Positions 32,975-42,989 of a stretch of DNA of 64,000 bases are shown here, piece after piece. The notes beneath the pieces are model-generated. The model worked only from the letters and a program-made list of their open reading frames with translations, was not told where the DNA came from and searched no databases. The position numbers were made by a program, and so were the translations under genes. This stretch comes from Hygrophila difformis. Its lineage: Eukaryota > Streptophyta > Magnoliopsida > Lamiales > Acanthaceae. Numbering within the stretch: the first letter of the stretch is position 1; each line of letters opens with the position of its first letter. Location of the stretch: the NCBI GenBank assembly GCA_030278955.1, contig JAOANR010000014.1:30641453-30705452 (forward strand). Reading direction: 5' to 3'.

Positions 32975-34039
32975 TTATTCTCTTCCTTGATCTCCTTGTT
33001 GAGGGTTTACCAATTCTATCCTCTTCTCAATCTCCTCCTCACGAACATTACATTCTCTAATCATGTGGTCTTCCCCACCACATCTATAACAAGTCCCGCG
33101 CCTTGGGCACTCGCGCACCAGATGGGCTTGGTGGCACTGTGGGCAACGGGGTACGACTGTACGACGTATGCCATTTCTCCCATTATAGAAATCCTTATTC
33201 TCGTTCCTATCTTGTCCACCGTTATTGCTCCGATTCTTCTTCTCAACTTCTTGCGAGTCCTTGCTCGACTCCCCATTTTCCTTACGCTTCAGTTGTTGGA
33301 CTCGATCAATTGCTACAGCTCGATCATAAACCGTCTGCAGGTTCGGGAATTGTCCTACTGCAAGTATCTCCCGGATACTAAAGGTCAGACCCATCTCGAA
33401 TTTCTGAGCCTTGTCAGAGTCGGTTGGTACTATTCTCGTAGCAAATCGTACTAACTCCTTAAACCGGGTGTAATACTCCTGCACCGTCCGTCCCTCTTGC
33501 TTTAGTGATAAAAACTCTTCGTACATTGCCGCCTTGGTGCTCATGGGGTAGAAGCGGTCCCTTAGATCCTCCTTCAGTTTAGTCCACGAATAAGCTTCTT
33601 CAGCTTCCTCTAAATTCCTCTGGAGGTCTTGCCACCACTCATCGGCTTCGCCTCCTAAGTAGTAGGTTGCTACTCGTGTCTTTGCCTCATCAGGACATTT
33701 GATAGCATCCAAGAGCTTATCAAATGTACGGATCCACCCCTCTAGTTTGGCGGGATCCTCCTGCCCATCATAGCGTGGTGGTTAATAGGGATTCACCAAC
33801 GCTAGATAGTTGGTTTGAGCTACGGGCGGAGGTACTGCTGCAGGTGTCCTATGCACCTCCGCATTTCCTAATGCTACTAGGATTCCCTCTATCGTTTTTA
33901 AACGTGCTTCCATATTATTGGGCGCTTGAGGCACTTGCTCTCCTAGGTTCTGAGGACTTTCACTGTTGTTGGGCGTGTTGGAAAGGTTAGCGTCAGTGCC
34001 GTTTGGACTCACCTTCCTTGGTTTTCTCCTAGGCGCCAT
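32975..34039 (-). pseudogene. gag: Retrotransposon Gag with one nonsense codon
   Basis: The frame opens at the ATG of MAPRRKPRKVSPNGT (34039) and is the counterpart of the intact gags at 1066 and 5906. A TAA at 33782-33784 interrupts it after LALVNPY, where the other copies have CAG for Gln. The same frame then continues for the rest of the protein: ATYYLGGEADEWW, RDRFYPMSTKAA, a basic linker, and two complete knuckles, CPQCHQAHLVREC and CYRCGGEDHMIREC. Unlike the copies at 1066 and 5906, the second knuckle keeps its His. Without the stop it would be 354 residues. It is the only coding region of the element. Confidence 0.9.
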
Positions 34040-34662
34040 TTTCTGTTATAACTTGTATAGAGATTAGTTTATCTTGGTTTAGATAGATCGCTCGAACAAG
34101 ACGTTTCGTAATTTCTAATTTCAAATTTTCGGATTTGTTGTTTGGAAATCCAAACAAGATTTTTGGGAATAAAGAGTGTTTTAATAAACCTTGATTTTTT
34201 TTATTGTTCCTCATGAGGAAGTTTTCTATTTCGTACTAGGATAGGAATGGCTAAAGCCGAGATTTGTTATGCTTAGGCGTGCGCTTAGATGAACGCGATC
34301 TAGAACTAAGGCAAGATCAGTCTCTAGTGAGCGTTTCTAATTCGATGTCAAGTCTCTATGTTATCCGGTGGAAGCAAAAGACCTAGGTTAAACTTCGCCA
34401 AGATTCTAGGTTAAAATTCGCCAAGATTCTAAGTTCGAATTCGCCAAGATTCTAAGTTCATAGAAGAGATGCAATATGCAAATGCAAATGATGATTTACC
34501 CCCAAAAATAATTTAATGCACTATGTATATATATATATTTTTTTCCATGGGTTTTAAAATAAAAATTTCTTCCATGAAATCAATGCTTTAAAATAATAGT
34601 CAAAGTATTAATAATAGTTTAAAAATAATAATGGTTTAAAAATAATAGTTTAAAAATAGCCG
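34040..34662 (-). other. Untranslated leader of the minus-strand element
   Basis: Lies between primer site and gag. It has three imperfect AAATTCGCCAAGATTCTA-like repeats near 34385-34460 and AT-rich sequence. No ORF of note. Confidence 0.6.
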
Positions 34663-34675
34663 GGCTCTGATACCA
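34663..34675 (-). promoter_or_regulatory. Primer-binding site, initiator Met tRNA
   Basis: The minus strand reads TGGTATCAGAGCC three bases after the 5' LTR ends. Confidence 0.92.
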
Positions 34676-34678
34676 ACT

Positions 34679-37269
34679 TGTAACACCTCGGTTTTTTGTC
34701 ACCCAGGTCGGGGTGTCACCGCCACACCTCCCTAGCGAGACACGGTTTCTCCGAGCTCACTAAAGAGATGCAAGGCTATGGTTTTTCAGAATTTAAAACG
34801 TTCAAACAGCCCATTCATATATAATTTAAAAATAATACATCAAAGTTGCAGCGGAAAATAATAATTACATATGTATAATGCAGCGGAATTTAAATATAGG
34901 GCCAAAATGGCCTAATCACGGGTTAAACAGGCCCGTTCATGCAAGATCTAGTCTAATACAAAAGTTCAAAATAATATATCATCCCAAGCTTCCCGTGTAT
35001 GCATATGACGATGCATAATTCTCAACTCTGGAAGAAAAAGAAATAAAAATGGTTTGGTCAGCACTACGTGCTGAGTAAGTTAACACAAACTTGACTATGA
35101 GGTTTCAAAGCCTTTAATTAAATTTAGTAAAAACATGCTTATAGGTAATATACAATTTAGTTCATTCATCCACTAATAATTAAATGGCATGATTCTAAAC
35201 ACGGATTTCCACATGAGCGTAATTCAAATTCCATGGTAAGGTAATCGCAAGACATAATTTAAAGGCATAATTTAAATAAGGAAAATATTCAAGTATTTCA
35301 GGATTTCACTCTTCCTCTTTTATTCGATATAATCTAGTATAATTTATCCCTGGGGAATCGAACCCGCAAGGTTTGACACAGACATCCTGGGGAATCGAAC
35401 CCGCAGGAAAACATACACCCTGGGGAATCGAACTCGCAAGGTTTGACACAGACATCCTGGGGAATCGAACCCGCAGGGACACAGACGCCCTTGGGGAATC
35501 GAACCCGCAAGGTCAAAACAAGTTTCACAAATCTCCCAAGTTTCAACATATAATTTCACTAGTCGCTGTTTTGCTCCAAAAATATTTAAAAATTCATCTT
35601 AAGTCGGATCATTCTGAAAATTTACCGGTAACTCTGAAACACAGAGATGAACAAGTTTCATGTTTTACGTTTTTCAATACGAGATACGGAAGTAGGTGAA
35701 AAATGTCAACCTTTAACAGGATACTAATCTGTCCGAAAATTCTGACATCAGTTTCAACGTTTCAAGATCTACCATAGCAAACTAACTCCAAATTTGATGA
35801 AATTTTACAGAGAGATACCTAAGACATATACCTACAACTTTCATGTTCGGCTAAAGTTCCAAATCAGTTTAGATCTAATGTCAAAACGTCATCAAGTTCG
35901 AAACTAATTTTGTTCAAGTTTCTTGATTTCGGTACGAACGCAGATTGGATCGGCTCAGGTTCAGAGGTTCAAATCTTAACGAAAAATTCTAAAAGTTTAC
36001 AAAGATGTTCTAAGCTCATAGATCTACAATTCTTATGTTCAACGCCAAACCTAGATCGGTCTAGATCTAAGGTAAAACTCAACCTCAAGTTCGGATAAAG
36101 AATCTATCACCGTTTCAAGATCTAAATCGAAGGCAGGTCTGTTCACGGTCATTTTCGGATAACAAAACACGATGAAAAATTATGAAATTTTTATAGTAGA
36201 TAGATCTATGTCTTAGTAACATTTTTCGTGTTTTAAGTTTTCTCGTTTGAACAGATTTAAGGGTTCGAAAAAATTATGCAAAAACGTTTCGCCATTAAAG
36301 ATTTCGTTTGACAGATTTTTAAGTTCTTGATTTAAATCTTTAGATTAGATGTATTTTAACTCACCCAAAACCATAGTAAGGTTAACTTACAGATTTACGG
36401 ATGTCTCGGCTCGATGATTCGGAGGCGTGGCTTCCACGTTCTTCGTTCTCCCTCCGAGATCCTTCGTTTCCCCTCAACGCGTCCGGATCGGGGTTTAGAA
36501 TAGAAAAGAGGTTTAATTTAGGATTCACTTTCGAATTGTATATGGAACAAGGATTGATCGAGGCTTACCACAACGCTGGAGATCTTGCAATTTTCGTCCA
36601 ACAGTCCAAGCCTTGGTTTCGTGCCTCCGACGACTCCGGATTTAGAGTTTCGAATGTATAGAGAGATTTCGTAGGGTTTCGTCAAGAGTTTGGGGCTTCC
36701 AAGAGGGTTTATTTATAGATAGCTAAGACCTAGGGCGTCCAAGATCTGACTCTAAGAGTCTAGAGTCGAAAGATGTTCAACCCAAAGTCGAAAAATCCGC
36801 GTTCGGGCGAGAGATTCACGCAACGGGCGAATCTGTCGCTTGGCGCGGGGTTGGCGCGGTTTTCTCACAATTAGCGCGCAGCCTGCGCGCCAGACACGCC
36901 TGGACTCCGGTCCGGGCGGGTCGTGCGATCCGTCGTGCTTTTCCTCCTTTCTTTCGGGTTTCTATCCCTCTATGCTCTCGGATTCCAATTTCCGGACTCT
37001 CTTCGGGTTCCTATTTCGTGTCGTTATTTCTTTCGGATCAAATGTTACGTTTTGGTTTCGAATTCTCGAGTTCATTTATATCGGATACCCGTGTATCGAC
37101 TTATTTAACTTTATTTAATTTCTTTTGTTTAATTAAGTCTCTTTTAATTAATTTCATTTCTCCCTTCTTCTATATTTATTTATTTAATGTATTACTGATT
37201 TATTTGTTTATTTATTTATTTATTTTATTTATTTTATTTATTTATGTTGTATAATTCTCGGGTATTACA
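34679..37269 (-). mobile_element. 5' LTR of the minus-strand gag-only element
   Basis: In minus-strand sense it runs from 37269 (TGTAATACCCGAG) to 34679 (GTGTTACA). It is collinear with the LTR at 30096. It carries its own B-box repeat block (35348-35513, one unit with a C-to-T change in the box) and stem-loop (35059-35073). Confidence 0.95.
35348..35513 (-). repeat. Five tandem ~35-bp B-box-like repeats, second LTR
   Basis: Same arrangement as 30765-30930. The third unit is altered (AACTCG), breaking its GGTTCGATTCC match. Confidence 0.85.
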
Positions 37270-37274
37270 AAGGC
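37270..37274 (+). repeat. Target site duplication AAGGC, right
   Basis: Identical to 30091-30095 and directly after TATTACA of the element. Confidence 0.95.
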
Positions 37275-37298
37275 AATACTTCATCCTTCATGCATCCT

Positions 37299-37340
37299 CA
37301 ATTCGGTCTATTATGCACCTTACCTAGTAGACCAAATTGA
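37299..37340. repeat. Continuation of dyad array 2
   Basis: CAATTCGGTCTA and an inverted TAGACCAAATTG half-site 18 bp apart, continuing the array interrupted at 30096. Confidence 0.8.
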
Positions 37341-38356
37341 CATCCTCCTTCTATTTTAAAATTTTAAAAATATTTTATTTCTTGATTTGTGTAAGTTGCA
37401 TGGATGTATTGGGCTTAGGCCCATTACATCTAATTTTATCCATTACACATCTCAACCCGTTAGTGTCTCAATTATTGTGTGATTAATACTCACACAGTAC
37501 CAAAAATATTTTGTTAAATTCATCTTTTCTGTTTATTGTGTGTATGAATGGGTAATAAGGAATATCACAGATCAATGTTGGAAAAAAGGTCCCTTCACCG
37601 GGATAACGATTAGCTCGTCTTCTGTGTATTAATTATTACTCGTTATTTTGCATGGTCTGATTAGTGGTTGGTGAAGCTACGGCAAAAAGGTCCCTTCACG
37701 GGGATAACGATTAGCCACTCAGCCAACTCCTAATTAGATACAGTTTTCTTTTCTTTATCTTAATTTCAAACCTGAATTTCAAACTGTGGTAATATTAGGC
37801 AGTGTCGATCAACACTGTTATAGTAATACTATAGTAAGAAAACATGTGGGTTTATCCTTATTCATGGATAGTAGGACTCTCAATGATAGCGATCACTGTC
37901 ATTAAGGGATCCTTACTGTCTAAAAATCATTCCATCTGGAATAATCGGGAACTGGATGGCAGATGTTTGCAGTCCAAATAACCCCAGTTATTTCTGGCAC
38001 TCTTTTAGCCAATTCTTCTTTTCTCATGGCTAATCCATCTTTATGTACCAAATTCTGTCTAACCCCACCATATATTTTGGGGTATTTTATTTTACTTCTC
38101 ATATACATGTATGCATAATAAATTTCCACAAAAATCACTATCAAATACGGATCTGAGTAAGGGATAAATTCGACAGTTATGACTAACTCATATTCCACTA
38201 GGGGTTGATTTTGAGAACTTAGAAGCAGATTCAGCGATTAGGTCTCTCCTAGACTGAAAAGATCTGTGTTTTAATTAAGAGTTTAGTACCTGTTTAGGGA
38301 ATGATTTTCAAATATCTATTGTTTTCTCAAAATTACTGTGTGTTGGAAATCTTCTA
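37341..38356. other. Non-coding, probably upstream LTR/flank of Athila-type element
   Basis: Contains a ~33-bp direct repeat (AAGGTCCCTTCAC(C/G)GGGATAA at about 37582 and 37683). A 92-aa frame on the minus strand (37920-38198) has no recognised relatives and is probably chance. Confidence 0.4.
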
Positions 38357-38615
38357 CTTCCTCCGTTTTCAAATCTTTTTTACATACCCACTTTTCACGC
38401 AGTCCAATGCACATTTTAAACCATTAATAACTCAAGTTCGGTACAAGTAAAAATCTAAAAGTTCAATATTTAAAAACTACTCGACGAGACGAATCTAACA
38501 AGATCCCACTTGACTATATTTTAACCTGTATAACTATGATAAAACTTTAAGTAAAAGTCTGTGGGTGAATAGTAACACATTAATAAACGTCAAGAACATA
38601 TGAAAACGGAGGAAG
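38357..38615. mobile_element. Stowaway-like MITE, 259 bp
   Basis: Ends CTTCCTCCGTTTTCAAAT and (reversed) CTTCCTCCGTTTTCATAT, flanked by TA on both sides. The interior (GCAGTCCAATGCA...GAGACGAATCTAACAAG) is shared with the MITE at 20173 in inverted orientation. Confidence 0.9.
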
Positions 38616-39892
38616 TATTAAGTATTGCATCGAATTAGTGTCCACTTGGACTCGGATAAGATGTGATAAATAATACTAGAGGAACAACATATAGACCTTG
38701 GTTAATTTCTAAGGTAGGGTTGAGTATTCTTTCAACTACTGTCTTCTCCCGCCAAAGCCTAGAATTGAGTCTTGAGTGAGTACATTCAGAATAGATCTTC
38801 AAAGGTCTGTTCCACTCAGTTTGTATCTCATAACTAACCGGATGTTATAAGTCCTGTGGCTTACTGATATCTGGGAAGTTCTAAATCTGCATCTGGTCAC
38901 CAAGACCAGGGGCTCTTTTATACTAACGGAATGAGATAGCTTTTAAAACTTCCGATGATAGGTTTTTAAATGCTTTCCTTACTGCTTCCTTTACCGCTTT
39001 CTTTAAAATGCTTTCATAGAGGTCACTCGGAAGAATTAGAGGTTGGCCGCCGGTTGTAAGGTTTAAGAGTTATGGATTAGTTCGGGAATTAATTTGGACT
39101 TTGGGTGTGACAAGGGAGATGATAGGAGTACTTGGCATGTCAACTAATGATGTGTTAGGTGTTGCTTATCCACCATGGAGGAATAACATACCTCGGCAGG
39201 GGCAGTTATTAATCTGTGGTATCTTAGAAGTTGAGGTCTCAAGAACATGTAAATTCTGACTGTAAGTACCTGTCTGTTAAAGGGTACATAGTCCAGAAAG
39301 CATGAGAGTTAGCTAACTGATGAATTAGCCCAACCAAAGATCTGTGTAATAAAAATGGAAGTTTACTTGTGTCTCATCTGAAATCTTGTCCAATCTTTAT
39401 TATTTCCTTCCCGTCCCTTCTGTCACATTTTAAATCTGCTTTCATAGAATAATTTTATCCGCTTTCTTAGCATAATTCTTATTACTTCCTTAGAATAAAT
39501 TTAATTGCTTTATAGCGTAATTTTATTGTGCTTTGTAGAATAACTTTAATTGCTTCTATAGTATAGTTTAAATTAATGTCAAGTAGTTGTTAAAAACCAA
39601 TGCAAAGCTTGAATCGAGTAACCGAGTGGAAAATCTTAGTAAACGACGTGGGCCCTGCTTCTATCGCACGTCCTCCAGTGAACGATCCGGTCTTACTATA
39701 AATACTGCAATTTTTGACTCCGTGCGCTTTCGGGGGCACAGTTTCCTACATGAGTATATAAAAACGTGACAACCTATATACATATCCCTAATCCCAACTC
39801 CATCTTCATAATTGGTTTCATTGAATAAAATTAAACCGGGATTATTATTTTTCAGAAAATACTCATATAGTGGGAAATTGTCAAAAGTTTCA
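38616..39892 (+). mobile_element. Probable 5' LTR portion of Athila-type element
   Basis: Ends AAAAGTTTCA immediately before a tRNA primer site. The segment CCGGTCTTACTATAAATACTGCA...CCGTGCGCTTTCGGGG resembles the U5 region of Athila/Tat LTRs. The left LTR boundary is not identified and no matching 3' LTR is found. Confidence 0.5.
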
Positions 39893-40088
39893 TGGCGCCG
39901 TTGCCGGGGATTTTCATGGCGCCATTTGAAATCAAAGTTTCCGACATGAGTAATAAAAAGTGAAACATATCCTTAAACCCCTTCCCATAAATCATAACTC
40001 TTTTCATTTAATAAATTCAAACTTGATATTTTAGAAAATACTCGTGTGTGGAAATTGTCAAAAGTTTCATGGCGCCATTGCCGGGGAG
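39739..40088 (+). repeat. Tandem duplication of LTR end plus primer site
   Basis: Two diverged ~160-175-bp units (39739-39911 and 39929-40088) both contain AGTTTCC(T/G)ACATGAGTA, an AAATTGTCAAAAGTTTCA stretch and the primer site. The second site (40070-40087) reads TGGCGCCATTGCCGGGGA. Confidence 0.85.
39893..39910 (+). promoter_or_regulatory. Primer-binding site 1 (Athila/Tat type)
   Basis: TGGCGCCGTTGCCGGGGA, the usual Athila/Tat primer site, directly after the LTR CA end. Confidence 0.85.
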
Positions 40089-40215
40089 GATGCAGCGCCG
40101 TTTATTAAGAGAATTACACTCCTGATTTACTCATAGATAGTTTTTGTATATATTCTTGAACCGTTACTAACCTGGGGGTTGTGCAGGTGCTGTCAAATCG
40201 TGATACAAACTGCTT

Positions 40216-42084
40216 ATGCAACGGAGAAAGGACACATTGCCTGAGCTACCGTTCGATCTAGAAATAGAAAGGACCGCTCGCCAACTGAGGGCACAAGCCA
40301 GATGAAGGAAAGAGCAAGAAGCACGGACTCGTACCTCACCCGAAACTACAAGCAGTGAACTATCTGACATGGCAGAAAACCAGGACATTCCCCCGATCTT
40401 ACCAATAGACCAACCACCCAATAACCCTGGTAATGGAGCTGATGGGGGTATAGTAGAACATCCGAATCACGCCAACGAGGAGGAGAATCTACCTAACCTA
40501 AATCAGCAACAGTATCAGCAATTCCACCAACAACCGCCACCACCTCTTAACCAATATAACCACCAAAATCTGTTCCAATACCAGAATCAAGCCTTCAATC
40601 AAGATCAGTTTCAAAACAACCCTCATGATCCTGAAAATCTGTTCCAACAGAATCCCAACTACCATCAGCAATACCAAAACCAAGCTGAACATGGAAATCA
40701 ACAACAGCAGGCAGCTGATTTCATGCAGCCAATCGTGGAGCCTTATCTGGATAGGCCTGGAAGAGCACAATTTCCTGCACGCAACTTTGAGCTCAAACTG
40801 GCACTCATTAATTTGGTGCAAAACAACCAATTCTACGGTGCAAATCATGAGGATCCCCATGATCATCTCTAAACCTTTCTGGAGCTCTGCGATACAATAA
40901 AAAATCAGGGAGTCTCACCTGATGCTATAAGACTGATGTTGTTTCCTTTTTCTTTGTTTAGTGGTGCCAAGGATTGATATAAATCATTGCCTATAAATCA
41001 GAGGAGCACCTGGGCAGATTTGGTAAGGAGTTTTCTGTTGAAGTATTTTCTTGAATCAAAGATAGAAGAAGGACGAGCCAAGATTGGAGAGTTCAAGATG
41101 AAGCCGGACGAGTCATTGTATGACGCAAAAGAGAGGTTCTCCAGCCTCTTGAGGCGATGCCCCCAACACGGATATCAGCCATAGGAGCAACTAAGGAAAT
41201 TCTACGGAGGGCTCACCCATCCATGGAGAACGATGTTAGACGCTGCAGGAGGACGACATTTGCTTCATTTGCCCATGGACCAAGCCTGGGAAAAGATTGA
41301 AACTATGTCTGTAAACATATCTGTTTTGAACACTGATGAGAGGAAAGTGGACCCTCATAGAAAAGTTTTTGCTGTAAGTGAAGGAAAGATAGATTTCGAA
41401 AAATTGCAGGAACAGGTGGCTACGATACAGCTAGGTCAGGAAAAAGGAAAGGGAGCAGGCACTTCTCAGGCAGGAGCTTCATCTAGCCAAGTGCAAACAC
41501 AGCAATCGGGAGTAATTTGTGGGCTATGTCAGGGACCACATCCAACTGACACGTGCCAACAAATAGCTACCGAAAGCTGCAACTACGCAGGGAACTACCA
41601 GAATCGCCACCCCAACCTCTCCTATTCCAACAACAATGCACTTATTGCGCATTTGTTGTCGCAGCCAAATCAGCCTACCCAGTTTGCAAACCAAAATCCT
41701 CAGCAGAACTTCAGACCTCATAACCAAGGATTCGTTCACCAGAGAGTACAAAACTTCCAAAATCAGAATCAGAACTTTCAACCCCATATCCAACAGAGGC
41801 CTAACCAAAACCAAGGCAAAAATTTCCAAAACTTCCAAGCCCAACCTGACCAGAATCAGCAATACAACCAAAAGCCACCATCCCGCCTGGAGAATTTGAT
41901 GACCGAGTTTATTTCCAATCAAAGGGAGATAAACCAGCAGTTGCAGTCATCGATCAAAAATGTGGAGACGCAGGTCACCCAGTTGGCTAAGGAGTGCAGA
42001 ACAGGGGGAAGGGAAAACTACCAAGCAGCACTGAAACCAACCCGCAATGCAAAGCAATCACATTGCGGGGAGGCAAGACTCTGA
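40216..42084 (+). pseudogene. gag: Athila-type Gag with in-frame stops
   Basis: Start taken at the ATG of MQRRKDTLPELPFD, which precedes the usual Athila EIERT motif. One frame then runs through a Pro/Gln/Asn-rich stretch, HEDPHDHL, ELCDTIKNQGVSPDAIRLML, the ESLYDAKERFSSLLRRCPQHG block, and a CGLCQGPHPTDTC knuckle, followed by a long Gln/Asn-rich tail and RLENLMTEF. Stops interrupt it at 40303-40305 (TGA), 40870-40872 (TAA), 40975-40977 (TGA, at the usual Trp) and 41182-41184 (TAG). The 5' half of gag therefore cannot be made whole. It shifts frame near 41990 into the protease region. Confidence 0.9.
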
Positions 42085-42989
42085 AAGGAAACGTTGGATC
42101 CGGGAAGAAGAAAGCTGTGAAAGGAAAAGAATCAGTGGAGATTGAGAGGGAACAGGAAAAGATTGAAGGAGATAGAAGTGTTGAACTGGTAAAGGACAAA
42201 TCAGATGCAGCTAATCCGCAGGCTGAAGCTGCAATTGAAGCTGAAAAGGGTATGGGTGAAGGTACAACTTCCTTCTCTTTACCACCAAAAATTGATAATA
42301 ATAAGTACATGCCAAGGGTGCCACACCCTGCACGTCTTAAAAATAAGGAACATGACCTTAAATTCAAGAAATTTCTGGAACGATTAAAGTCTGTAGAGAT
42401 AACCATTCCTCTCGTGGAAATGATTTCAGAAATGCCCACATATGCTAAGTTCTTGAAAGAATTGATTTCAGGGAAAAGGCAGGTAGAGCAGGAGGAGGTG
42501 ATTATTCTCAACAGCACATACAGTGCCATAGTTCAGAGGAAACTGCCCGAAAAGAAAGAGGACCCTGGATGTTGCACGCTGCCAGTACAAATTGGAAAGG
42601 CCAAAGTGAGCATGGGGTTATGTAATTTAGGATCCAACATCAATGTGATGCCTCTAGCCATGGCAATTCGCCTAAGGCTCGGAGAGATTGAACCAATCAA
42701 GATGAAACTGCAACTGGCTGATAGATCAATCACCAAACCCGTAGGAATCCTCAAGGATGTGGTAGTCAAAACCGGCCAAATTCTTTTCCCGGTTGACTTC
42801 ATCATCCTTGACATTGAAGATGACTCTGAAATGCCACTTATCTTGGGACGCCCGTTTCTGGCCACTGGCGGTGCATTGATCGATGCTACATCTGGAAGAG
42901 TCACATTGAGGGTCGACGACAGAGAAATATCCTTTGACATGGAGCAGCTGCAGAAGTTCCCGAATGAGGGATCTTGTTGTTTGATGTAA
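41994..42989 (+). pseudogene. pol: Athila-type protease region of pol
   Basis: It holds the AITLRGGK motif that opens the pol part in Athila elements, a conserved linker (MPTYAKFLKELISGKR), then a pepsin-like retroelement protease: LCNLGSNINVMPLAM, LQLADRSI, FIILDIEDDSEMPLILGRPFLATGGALID split across the fold. The active-site motif, normally D-L-G-A-S, reads NLGSN, so the catalytic Asp is Asn. The frame ends SCCLM-stop, one base out of register with the downstream reverse transcriptase frame. The family call is firm, and activity is very unlikely. Confidence 0.9.

Larger units (their letters stand above)
30096..37269 (-). mobile_element. Complete gag-only (TR-GAG type) Gypsy element, 7174 bp
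   Basis: LTRs 30096-32690 and 34679-37269 (2595 and 2591 bp) enclose a 1988-bp interior. On the minus strand it has TGTAATACCC...GTGTTACA LTRs, a Met-tRNA primer site, one gag reading frame with one nonsense codon, an internal and a terminal polypurine tract, and no pol. A perfect 5-bp target duplication brackets it. LTR-to-LTR differences are few by eye, so insertion is fairly recent. It is a diverged member of the family at 2440-8342. Confidence 0.95.

Noticed and set aside
37920..38198. 92-aa frame on the minus strand
   Set aside because: No recognised family and no conserved neighbour; it lies in LTR-like non-coding DNA.
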